The notes below the pieces were generated by a model. The model was not told the origin of the DNA. It was given only the letters and a program-made list of their open reading frames with translations, and ran no database searches. A DNA stretch of 64,000 nucleotides, taken from assembly GCA_001599355.1 (NCBI GenBank), contig BCGQ01000003.1:64468-128467 (forward strand). The letters run 5' to 3'. Shown piece by piece: positions 36,980 to 45,641 of the stretch. Position 1 is the first letter of the stretch. Every line of letters starts with the position of its first letter. This stretch comes from Nakazawaea peltata. Taxonomy: Eukaryota; Ascomycota; Pichiomycetes; Alaninales; Pachysolenaceae. The translations under genes were made by a program, and so were the position numbers.

Positions 36980-39634
36980 ATGCCACCGACGAATCCATCA
37001 ACATCCACCATCGCAACCTGTGATGGTGATGTCTACCTACACAATATCGCCACCTTCATCAAATCCCATGAGCGCCAATTGGCTAACGCGCTATTGGCGT
37101 ATAAGAAACAACCGAAGAATGGTCAACAATCGCTGGCTCAACAGCAACAGTTACACCATTTGAACTCCAAACCCGTCAGACTCTCCTTGACACTTCATCA
37201 CTTGTATTATTTATTGGAGAGATTCCAAGATTTAGGCATCAATGTAGGGCCCATGAATATCAGATTGGAGAATATGCATGACGACGATACTTCTTTGAAT
37301 TATGTTTCGTTTTTATCTGATTTCCATTCTAATAAGAGGATGTCATCAGATCTGCAGTCGATTCATTCGATGAGCTCGGTCAAATCCGTAATGTCAAGTG
37401 TTAGCGCCCTTTGGAGTAGTATGGGTAATGGATCATATGTGAATTCTAGAGAAGTTTTGATCAATGATTTGAAATATCTTTACTCTCTGTTTACCAAATT
37501 ACCATGTTTACGATTAGCACCAGACTCGAGAGCTAAATTGATCGAGAGTCATGAGGAATTCCCATTTGATACCCTGGTGCCTTTAAAAGCATTCAAGAAT
37601 TTATCAGTATTAGAAGTTTATGATTTAAATTTGAAGGAAATTTATGGTTGGCATATTATTAGTGAACAAATCAAGTTTTTAGTATTGAAAAAGACAAATA
37701 TAAATGATCCTGTTGAAGTTCTTATTGATCTTGTTGAAGAGGATCAATCAATGAGAGGTAATATGCAATATTATGAGGATGAAACTTTAGTTACATCCAA
37801 TTCTCTGAAACATTTATCGATCTCTAGTTCTTCTTCATTTGTCATGGCATCTTCTCCAAGTACTTCCAGTTCAAATACTGATTTACCTTTGCATTATTAT
37901 CATCACCATTATATTCCTCATGGTCATCATAAGAAACAACTTAGTACTACTAATGTTAACCAAGTGAGTGGTTCATTACCTGAATATCATCATTATCATC
38001 ATCGTACTTCTCCAACACTTACACATGCTTCATTATCTAGACATGGTATGGAAGAGACAGCTCCTAGATCAAGGAAGAATACTGTTCAGTCGTCAAATTC
38101 AATTAGAAGGCCAATTCAGCATTCTCCTTCTTCACCTCCATCTCATTTCACACGAACCAGAGCTCGTAGAGCAAATTCAAATGCTTCTGAATATTCCGAT
38201 AATGTTAGAACTAGCCCTACTCCTCCACCTTTACCAGAACCTGAACGGATTCAGAAATGGAGACAATTGAAACATTTGTCATTTACAGAGAATAATATCA
38301 CCACTATTAGTGAGTGGAGTTTTGAACCATTACAATCATTGACTTCCTTGGATTTATCTAAAAATAAGTTACAAAAAATCCCTGCTGCTTTAGGACAATT
38401 AAAGAATTTGAAGTCTTTGAACTTGTCATATAATCGTTTGGAATCTACCACTGGATTTCAAAGGAATCAGTTAGCCAAGTTGACTGTTTTGAACTTGAAA
38501 AATAATGCATTGAAAGATTTAAATTCACTTGAATTCTTGAAGAATTTAGAGAAATTAGATTTGAGATCTAATAAGCTTGAAGTTAATGATTTGAAACCTT
38601 TATTGATGGGTACCAAGCCTTTACGTCTTCAGTTATTATTCCTTCAAGGAAACAAAATGAAGAATTATAGAATGGAATTATTCAACTTATTCAATGGAAT
38701 CGACTATGAAAATACATTGAAGATTGATGGTTCTAGACCTGGTATTTTTGAATCTCGATTACTTTTAGATTCTAAGAATGCCGAGTTGAAATTGAACAAG
38801 TTTTTCATTTCTCAAATCACCAACAGCATTAGTTCGATGACATTATCATCACAACTCAATAATGAATCTGGACGTGTGAAGAGCAGTAATGCCGAGTCAC
38901 TTAAGACATTGAGAGCTCATTCGAATGACTCAGCTGCTTCCACTCTCAGTCAACTGCAACAACAACGCCAGTCTTCCTCACTGTCTCTGACAATTCAATC
39001 TCAATATTCACAAGATTTTGTACTTAAACCACCTTTCAAGCCATTTGTGAAACCAAGTTTGAAGTCAAAATCTTCTCAAGATACCCTTAGCTCTATTCAC
39101 AATGAAGGTGGTCCAGTTGTTCATTCTCCTTCATTGATCATAAAATCAGAACCTTTTGACAACCAACCCCAACATAAGGCAACTGATCCTCTAAGAGTAA
39201 ACTCCTCGGCAACTAATGTACAATCTCCTAGCTCAAGAGTTCCAAACTCACCTCATGGCTCAAGCACTACAACAGTTGTCAATAACAACTTGAATGAATC
39301 TCCAAGGACTATTTCATCCAATCATTCGTTTTCTTCAAAGATCAATCGATTATCAAATGATTTATCAAGCATTGTCACTACATCTAATAATTCTCATGAT
39401 TTGATCAGTCAAAAACTTGGAGCTCCACTTCCTCCAGTCATCACTGCAGCTACAAGCACCGTCAATAACAGCAATGGAGCAAGTAATACAAGTTCTCAAA
39501 GGACCAGCATCATTTCTACGAAGATTATGGGCAAAGAGAACAGCCTAGTGTACGATGATGAAACTACAGACCAGGTATTGAAACCAAATTCGAGCATAAA
39601 CCCAGCCGTTCTTTATTTAATGAATAATGACTAA
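36980..39634 (+). CDS. Large leucine-rich-repeat protein
   Basis: 884 residues. An N-terminal region with LTLHHLYYLLERFQDLG and a VGPMNIRLEN segment leads to first repeats (about 190-245) and a His/Ser/Thr-rich insert (265-400). A regular LRR array follows at 420-570: LKHLSFTENNI, LTSLDLSKNKL, LKSLNLSYNRL, LTVLNLKNNAL and LEKLDLRSNKL, each with the xLxLxxN signature, capped by LQLLFLQGNKM. The last 300 residues are Ser/Asn-rich and probably disordered. The arrangement recalls Sog2-like or LKB1-interacting (STK11IP) scaffolds in fungi, but I cannot settle it. The LRRs imply protein binding. The gene converges with GRS1 (172 bases). Confidence 0.7.
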   Translation: MPPTNPSTSTIATCDGDVYLHNIATFIKSHERQLANALLAYKKQPKNGQQSLAQQQQLHHLNSKPVRLSLTLHHLYYLLERFQDLGINVGPMNIRLENMHDDDTSLNYVSFLSDFHSNKRMSSDLQSIHSMSSVKSVMSSVSALWSSMGNGSYVNSREVLINDLKYLYSLFTKLPCLRLAPDSRAKLIESHEEFPFDTLVPLKAFKNLSVLEVYDLNLKEIYGWHIISEQIKFLVLKKTNINDPVEVLIDLVEEDQSMRGNMQYYEDETLVTSNSLKHLSISSSSSFVMASSPSTSSSNTDLPLHYYHHHYIPHGHHKKQLSTTNVNQVSGSLPEYHHYHHRTSPTLTHASLSRHGMEETAPRSRKNTVQSSNSIRRPIQHSPSSPPSHFTRTRARRANSNASEYSDNVRTSPTPPPLPEPERIQKWRQLKHLSFTENNITTISEWSFEPLQSLTSLDLSKNKLQKIPAALGQLKNLKSLNLSYNRLESTTGFQRNQLAKLTVLNLKNNALKDLNSLEFLKNLEKLDLRSNKLEVNDLKPLLMGTKPLRLQLLFLQGNKMKNYRMELFNLFNGIDYENTLKIDGSRPGIFESRLLLDSKNAELKLNKFFISQITNSISSMTLSSQLNNESGRVKSSNAESLKTLRAHSNDSAASTLSQLQQQRQSSSLSLTIQSQYSQDFVLKPPFKPFVKPSLKSKSSQDTLSSIHNEGGPVVHSPSLIIKSEPFDNQPQHKATDPLRVNSSATNVQSPSSRVPNSPHGSSTTTVVNNNLNESPRTISSNHSFSSKINRLSNDLSSIVTTSNNSHDLISQKLGAPLPPVITAATSTVNNSNGASNTSSQRTSIISTKIMGKENSLVYDDETTDQVLKPNSSINPAVLYLMNND

Positions 39635-39806
39635 GTGAGAACTTTGCATATAATTTTTATTAAACTTGTTAATTGGTAAAGTGAGTAGAAGTTAATGAAC
39701 CGAAGTCGAGACGAGAAGTGAAAAGTGTTTTTAGAAAAGTCGTGCACATTTACCAATTGTGATAGTACTTACTCGTGTAATATTAACTAATATCAAATAT
39801 ATTCAA

Positions 39807-41777
39807 TTATTTAAGAGATAAGTCGGCAACATCGTCTTCAACCTTGGTCTCGAAAGCAGCCAATCCCTTAGTACCTTCCTCCCAAGAAATACCATCATAA
39901 GTGATCTTCTTAATAGCATCAATGACTTGCTCAATAGATCCTCTTACTTGTTTAGTAGAATCTCTTTCTCTTAAAGTGACGGAGTTGTCCTTGACACTCT
40001 CGAAATCGATGGTGACACCGAATGGAGTACCTAACTCATCGTTTCTGGAGTAACGCTTACCAATAGAAGAAGAGGAATCGTCGACCTTGAATGGGATTTT
40101 CTCGGTTCTCAAGACCTTAGAGATTTGCTTAAGAATTGGCTTGAATTCTTCGTTGGATGACAATGGAACAAGCAAGACCTTGGTTGGAGCAACAAGAGGA
40201 GGCAATGACAAGACGGCTCTTGAAACATCATCTGGTCTAGTCCAGAAAGTATGTTCAAAGACAGCGTAAATGATACGTCCAATACCGAAAGATGGTTCAA
40301 TGACGTTTGGAGTGAACTCTCTAACGTGCAAAGTCTCGGTGACATCGGAAATCTTGATCAAAGAAGAGTCCAATTCATATTCAGTACCATTGATGGTGAA
40401 TTTGAAAGATCCGTTAGCTTCTAATTCTTTGGCGAAGCCCTTCAATTCTTCTTCAGATCTTTCCAATAACCATTTCTCAACTAATGGAGCATCTTTTCTG
40501 AATTTAGGACCGAATTTCTTCTTTTCCAAATCACATTCGGTGACTTGGACAACCTTAGGTTCTGGTAATGGTTGTCTAACACATAACTTTTCCTTGGTCT
40601 TGTTGGCGTGGACAGTCAAGTCATAAGCAGATCTGTCAGCACAACCGACACACTCGATCCAACCGTAAGAAGTTTCGATATCAGCATCCCAACAATCTTG
40701 AGCATAATGAGCCATCTCATTGGCCATATGTTGACGGAATCTCAATCTTTCTGGGTTGATACCGATCTTGGTCAAGAACAAATAAATTCTAGCGATGAAA
40801 TAACCCAAAGTTTCGTTGTCAACCATACCAGATTTGACAGCTTCTCCGACAGTGACGTGGATAGTCTCGGTCTTACCTTGTTCTTGAACGGTTCTTGGTA
40901 AGAAATGAGCCTTAATGTTAGCAACCTCGGCGAATTTCTCATGGTTCTTGTTCTCTGGGTCGACAAAATGTTCAATCTCAGCCATCAAGAATTCTCTAAC
41001 TCTAAGTAAACCAGATCTTGGAGAAATCTCATTTCTGAAAGACTTACCAATAGACAGAGAAGCAAATGGCATTCTTTCATTGTTGAAGTCCAATAATTTG
41101 TTGAAGTTCAAGAATTGACCTTGAGCAGTCTCTGGTCTAAGATAACCTTTCAAGTTACCAGAAGGACCGATGGCAGTTTCGAACATCAAGTTGAATTCCT
41201 TTGGTAATTCCAATGGATCACCAGTGGCTGGGTTACCAATGTTGTACTTGGTCATAAGTTGACCTAACTCGGCACCAGAATAACCATCAATCTTGGCCAA
41301 GATAGTCTCATACTCTTCAACGACACTGTCTTCCAACTTGATGGCCTTGATTTCCTTCACCTTCTTCTTTCTCTTCTTCTTATCAGCATCTTCCTCTTCA
41401 ACTTCCTCCTTAATACCTCTAGCTTGCTTGTCACCTTTCAATCTAGCTTCCAAAACTTCCTCGATCAAATGGTCGGCTCTGAAAATCTCTCCGGTCTTTG
41501 GATCTTTACACATCCAATCACTGAATTTGTCAACGTGACCAGAAGTCTTCAAGACATCGTATGGAGTCAACATAGTACAGTCGACTTCCAACATATCTTC
41601 CTCCAAAATGAAATGCTTTCTCCATGTGTCGATGATGTTGGCTTGCAAACCACAACCTGGAGGTCCGTAGTCGTACAAACCAGAGACACCGCCATAGATT
41701 TCAAAAGCCGGAGCAAAGAAGAATCTTCTCTTAAGGACACCTTCCAAGTTCTCTCTTGAGAATTCAGTCGTGGACAT
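39807..41777 (-). CDS. GRS1: Glycyl-tRNA synthetase (cytosolic start; mitochondrial form starts further upstream)
   Basis: 656 residues from the ATG at 41777 (MSTTEFSREN). A class II synthetase that charges tRNA-Gly. Motifs: RRFFFAPAFEIYGG, YDYGPPGCGL, LRPETAQGQF, SIGKSFRNEISPRSGLLRVREFLMAEIEHF, RQHMANEMAHYA, SYGWIECVG, PNVIEPSFGIGRI and the anticodon-binding domain with KVDDSSSSIGKRY. A Lys-rich insert (DKKKRKKKVKE) is also in yeast Grs1. The frame stays open upstream of the ATG for over 80 codons with no ATG, and encodes an Arg/Ser-rich presequence (SRRYFSSSETTF). A non-AUG start for the mitochondrial form is likely, as in Saccharomyces. The in-frame CTG at 41055-41057 replaces Ala of FASASIGKSF. 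Confidence 0.95.
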   Translation of the reverse strand: MSTTEFSRENLEGVLKRRFFFAPAFEIYGGVSGLYDYGPPGCGLQANIIDTWRKHFILEEDMLEVDCTMLTPYDVLKTSGHVDKFSDWMCKDPKTGEIFRADHLIEEVLEARLKGDKQARGIKEEVEEEDADKKKRKKKVKEIKAIKLEDSVVEEYETILAKIDGYSGAELGQLMTKYNIGNPATGDPLELPKEFNLMFETAIGPSGNLKGYLRPETAQGQFLNFNKLLDFNNERMPFASLSIGKSFRNEISPRSGLLRVREFLMAEIEHFVDPENKNHEKFAEVANIKAHFLPRTVQEQGKTETIHVTVGEAVKSGMVDNETLGYFIARIYLFLTKIGINPERLRFRQHMANEMAHYAQDCWDADIETSYGWIECVGCADRSAYDLTVHANKTKEKLCVRQPLPEPKVVQVTECDLEKKKFGPKFRKDAPLVEKWLLERSEEELKGFAKELEANGSFKFTINGTEYELDSSLIKISDVTETLHVREFTPNVIEPSFGIGRIIYAVFEHTFWTRPDDVSRAVLSLPPLVAPTKVLLVPLSSNEEFKPILKQISKVLRTEKIPFKVDDSSSSIGKRYSRNDELGTPFGVTIDFESVKDNSVTLRERDSTKQVRGSIEQVIDAIKKITYDGISWEEGTKGLAAFETKVEDDVADLSLK

Positions 41778-41933
41778 TCTTGTTAATTGTTTACCTTTTC
41801 TTTTCACAAATGTGGTCTCACTAGAGCTGAAATAGCGTCTTGATACGGAAACGGTCTTAGAAAATGTAGTTGATGACGACGAAATAAACGACGACAAGGG
41901 TATGTTTCTAAACAAAGTCAACTTCAAAAGCAC
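41778..41933 (-). CDS. In-frame mitochondrial presequence extension of GRS1 (non-AUG start)
   Basis: Fifty-two codons directly upstream of and in frame with GRS1 contain no ATG. They read LLKLTLFRNIPLSSF, a Ser-rich stretch and VSRRYFSSS, then basic VKRKGKQLTR. This is the composition of a mitochondrial presequence with an Arg-rich cleavage site. Candidate starts with A at -3 are the TTG codons at 41919-41921 and 41913-41915. Saccharomyces GRS1 uses an upstream UUG in the same way. The boundary given is the first in-frame GTG and is only nominal. Confidence 0.6.
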
Positions 41934-43028
41934 TTTCTCTAAGTATAAATGACGTGCAATTCCCCGATTGGAAATGACTAAGTGATTGCAAGGTTTAACT
42001 TGGTTGTTGAGTTGTATGGGCGGTTAGGTGAGTCAGTTTTTTTTTCTTAGTCGATGGAAATCGATGCTTGCGATGAAAATTTTTGTGATGAGATGTGCAC
42101 GACCAAATGGGAATTTATAGGGATAATTTGAGGGAGGATCTTTAGGGAGAACTGGTTGGGGGAACTTGTGGGGGGAACTTGTGGGGGGAACTTGTGGGGA
42201 GGATTTGTAAGGAAAATCTGTAGGGTAAATTGTATAGTACTCTGTATGGAAGGATCATGTGACTACAATTTTGTATCAGCTACAAATTTGTATCGAAATC
42301 ACAACATATGATGAAAAAGTGTAATGGGTAAAAGTGTAAAGGGTGGATCTGGGTGGATCTGGGTGAATCTCAGGGGTAACTTTAGGTATAAATTTGTAAG
42401 GATTGAGGTAAAGCGTTATATCCAGGAGTGAATTTAGAAAGAAAATCTGTTAAGGTAAATTTGTAAAGGGGTAATTTTGTAAAGGGGTAAATCTGTAAAG
42501 GGATAAATTTGTAGCTGCGTATTGGTAGTGCTGTGTTAAGAAAGTTAAGGAAAATTTATAGTGGGAAAATATGTAAAGGGAATATGTAATGGGACCAGAA
42601 ATTAAAGGATCAGAACTTAAACGGACCAAAGCTTAAACGGATCACATCTTAAAGAGATGAGAGGCTGAAGAAACTACAGGCTGAAAGGACCACAGCTTAA
42701 AGAAAACATTACCACTTAACCAGATGGTAGAAGATAAGGTAACTGTAAGACTACAAGGCCACAAATATGAGTCCCCCAAACGTATCCCCAATCGTCATCA
42801 AACCTACTTTAAATAAAATATGTAATGAAATAATCATTCAATAAATAAATAGATAAATAAATAAGTTAATAAATAATAAATAATAAATATGATCCAAGAA
42901 TATCTTTAGTACTAATGATATCTGTGGATTGATTTCTGGATTGATATTCTCAGTTGATGACCGGGCTGATGACCCGCGTTGATAACACGCGGTCATAGCA
43001 TGGTTGATACATTGATCCCACCTCCTAA
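41934..43028. repeat. G-rich degenerate minisatellite region, GRS1 to NDUFA8
   Basis: About 1.1 kb between two minus-strand genes, so it includes the GRS1 promoter. GGGGGAACTTGTG is repeated three times without a gap at 42158-42170, 42171-42183 and 42184-42196. GGGTGGATCT-type decamers recur near 42343-42372, and a TTTGTAAAGGGGTAA-type unit recurs four times around 42455-42515. A final series of AAAGGACCACAGCTTAA-like units runs through 42600-42710. The strand bias (G over C) is marked. Confidence 0.7.
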
Positions 43029-43583
43029 TCAAATCTTTCCCTCCAGTTTAGCCTGCTTAAACAGTGCCTCAGAATCTTGATGACGAACAATCGGCTTATA
43101 AATAGGATTGGCCTTAACATGAATCTGTTGATCTTCAGGAACCCCTGGAATCGTCTTCTTCAAATTAAGAGCCTTGAAAACACAAGAATCCAATAATTTC
43201 TCCAGACTACGACAATTTCTATACTCCATGTTATTCATACCAAGACATCTCCAATGCATTCTGAATTCTTTACCACAATGTGTGTTAATATCTTGGATGA
43301 CAGACAGAGCACACCTTGTGACTCTTCTACCCTCCTTTAAACAATCCAAGGTACCTCTACCAGCAGCTTCTTTGTGACAAAGCATGTAGTCGTCATTGTA
43401 TGGACTACATCTGGCCCCAATATAATACGCAGCGCTGATCAATGGCAGAGTCGTGGCCCCTATTTCGTCAACTTCAGGAATATCCTTAGGAAGAGGGGTA
43501 TTCTCAAATACATAGCGAGTGTCTTTTAATTTATCCACAGAACTCGAAGTACTGATTGTATCATAAGTATTAGAAGTCGACAT
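43029..43583 (-). CDS. NDUFA8: Complex I accessory subunit, NDUFA8/NUPM type
   Basis: 184 residues. NDUFA8 (PGIV; NUPM in Yarrowia) is an intermembrane-space subunit of respiratory complex I. The body has paired CHCH modules: C-SPYNDDYML-C (CX9C), CLKEGRRVTRC (CX9C), HCGKEFRMHWRC and NCRSLEKLLDSC, followed by LNLKKTIPG and a basic tail. The N-terminal segment LPKDIPEVDEIGATTLPLISAAYYIGARC matches the family. Such proteins are imported by Mia40 without a presequence, consistent with the N terminus here. Its presence shows that this yeast has complex I. Its 3' end borders a repeat-rich spacer. Confidence 0.9.
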   Translation of the reverse strand: MSTSNTYDTISTSSSVDKLKDTRYVFENTPLPKDIPEVDEIGATTLPLISAAYYIGARCSPYNDDYMLCHKEAAGRGTLDCLKEGRRVTRCALSVIQDINTHCGKEFRMHWRCLGMNNMEYRNCRSLEKLLDSCVFKALNLKKTIPGVPEDQQIHVKANPIYKPIVRHQDSEALFKQAKLEGKI

Positions 43584-43874
43584 CTCTCACTAATCAATAT
43601 TACACGTTGGATTGATTCGGATTCAAATACCTTCCGCCGTCAATTGTTCCCTTTAAATCGCACAATTTCTATTTTGACCCCACAAAACTTGGTTTCCCCA
43701 TTCGTTTGGCACTCTTTACACGACCACCAAATCTCCACTCCCAATTTTTATTGACACTATAATTTTTACGACTCATCTGTCATTCGAAAAAATTTCAATT
43801 AGAGAAAATGTAAACAAGAAGGTGTTGATAAGGTCTTTGGTCGAAATCAATTGGTGTCTACTGGATCAATTTCA

Positions 43875-45641
43875 ATGTTTGGTGGTAATAACAATTCTAA
43901 TCCTAGCGGAGGATTCTCTCTCTCGTCTAGTAGTGCTGCTCCTGCCGCCCCTTCAACAGGTTTTAGCTTCGGCGCTTCATCCACCAACAACAATGCATCG
44001 ACAACAGGCAACTCCTTATTTGGATCATCCAATACCTCACAAACTCCTGCTGGTACTGCTGGGGGATTGTTCGGGGCTAAACCAGCTGCTGGTGGTAGTT
44101 TGTTTGGAAGCAGTGGCCAGACTTCCTCTGCTCCTTCAGGTAGTTTATTTGGTAACACCAACAATACACAGGCTACTGGAACATCTGGAAATTTATTTGG
44201 GAATACTACTCAAAACAATTCGAATCCTACAGGTTTATTTGGAAATAGTAATACAGGCACTCAGGCCTCAGCTCCAGCACCATTATTTGGTAACACTAAC
44301 ACCACCAATAACCAATCTGCTCCATCTGCTGGGGGGTTGTTTGGTAACAATAACACTGCCAATAATCAGACTGCTCCAACCGGTGGATTATTTGGAAACA
44401 ATAACACTACCAATAACCAACTGACTGGCGGGTTATTTGGAAATACTCAATCTACACCAGCGACTGGTGGCTTGTTCGGTAACAATAACACCACCAATAA
44501 TCAATCTACTGGGGGGTTGTTTGGTAATACCAATGCCCTGAAACCTTCTGGTGGATTATTTGGTAATAATCAATCGGGCACTACGAGTGGAGGAGTATTT
44601 GGTAATAATCAAAATAATGCTAACACTAGTGGAGGATTGTTTGGAAACACCAACCAACAACAGCAGCAACAACAACAACAGCAAAGTATCCCAGCTATCA
44701 CTAATTCTCAACCTTCATTTAGCTGGAGTCAACAACAAGCACCTCTGTCAAAACCTCTGCTTCTGCAAATGCAACAATACCAACAACAGCATCAACAACA
44801 ACAGAATTCAAACAATTATACACCTACGATAAATGACCAATTCTTGAAGATCAAGAACTCTTGGGATCCAAATTCTCAAAGTTGCATGTTGAAAACTTAC
44901 TTTTATAATAAAACAGATGATATGAACATGATAACAAGACCTCAAGATGAACAACCAGAAGATTGGGAAAAACTGATGAATAACAGACCAAGGGATTATA
45001 ACACTATCCCAGTAAGACTGAGAGGGTTCGATGACTTATTGAAACGTACACAGATTCAAGTTGAGCATGTGAAACAATCTCGTGTGATCTTGACAAAGGT
45101 CAATGAAACATTAGACAATTTGAATAATTTACAGTTATTGCAGATCCAACAGAAATTGACACAATGTAAATTGAACCTGAAGAAGTTGTCGAAGAAATTA
45201 TTGAAGATCGGTATTATTCTTATGATCTTGAAGAATTACAAAATGCAGTTGAGTACATTTGAAGAAACCATTTCACAGAAGTTGAAGGCCTTGAACGATG
45301 AGTTGAAGAATCCAAGTAATTTAGGCAAGTTGAATGAGTTGTGGTCTCGTCTTTCAAATTTGAAGGAACGCGGACGCAATTTGACGCTTCAATTAGAAGC
45401 TATGCATAATAATTTGATCGAGTTCAGTAATACGAATGAACAAAATGTTGCATTGACCAAGTCATCCTCAGGAAAGCAAGGGTCATCTTCCGGAGAAGAT
45501 GCTCACCCAGAGGCCAAAGAACAAGTTGATAAGGAAATTTTGATTAGATTGACGAGAGCATTACAAAAGCAGCAACTGGGTATCCAATATTTGTACGATA
45601 TCTTAGAGAAAGATAAAGCAGCCGTTGAAAACTTGGCCTAG
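43875..45641 (+). CDS. NUP57: Nuclear pore FG nucleoporin Nup57 (Nup54 family)
   Basis: 588 residues from the ATG at 43875 (MFGGNNN; yeast Nup57 begins MFGFSG). The FG domain (to about 275) has nine GLFG motifs plus SLFG, NLFG, PLFG and VFG variants, then a Gln tract. The structured part begins TINDQFLKIKNSWDP and runs through LKTYFYNK, RGFDDLLKR and a long coiled coil (about 375-560) that binds Nsp1 and Nup49 in the channel trimer. CTG at 44973-44975 aligns with Ala of yeast WEEAQRNRP, and CTG at 45018-45020 with Ala of IPILAKGFDDL. An in-frame TTG upstream (43851) is not the start. Confidence 0.93.
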   Translation: MFGGNNNSNPSGGFSLSSSSAAPAAPSTGFSFGASSTNNNASTTGNSLFGSSNTSQTPAGTAGGLFGAKPAAGGSLFGSSGQTSSAPSGSLFGNTNNTQATGTSGNLFGNTTQNNSNPTGLFGNSNTGTQASAPAPLFGNTNTTNNQSAPSAGGLFGNNNTANNQTAPTGGLFGNNNTTNNQLTGGLFGNTQSTPATGGLFGNNNTTNNQSTGGLFGNTNALKPSGGLFGNNQSGTTSGGVFGNNQNNANTSGGLFGNTNQQQQQQQQQQSIPAITNSQPSFSWSQQQAPLSKPLLLQMQQYQQQHQQQQNSNNYTPTINDQFLKIKNSWDPNSQSCMLKTYFYNKTDDMNMITRPQDEQPEDWEKLMNNRPRDYNTIPVRLRGFDDLLKRTQIQVEHVKQSRVILTKVNETLDNLNNLQLLQIQQKLTQCKLNLKKLSKKLLKIGIILMILKNYKMQLSTFEETISQKLKALNDELKNPSNLGKLNELWSRLSNLKERGRNLTLQLEAMHNNLIEFSNTNEQNVALTKSSSGKQGSSSGEDAHPEAKEQVDKEILIRLTRALQKQQLGIQYLYDILEKDKAAVENLA

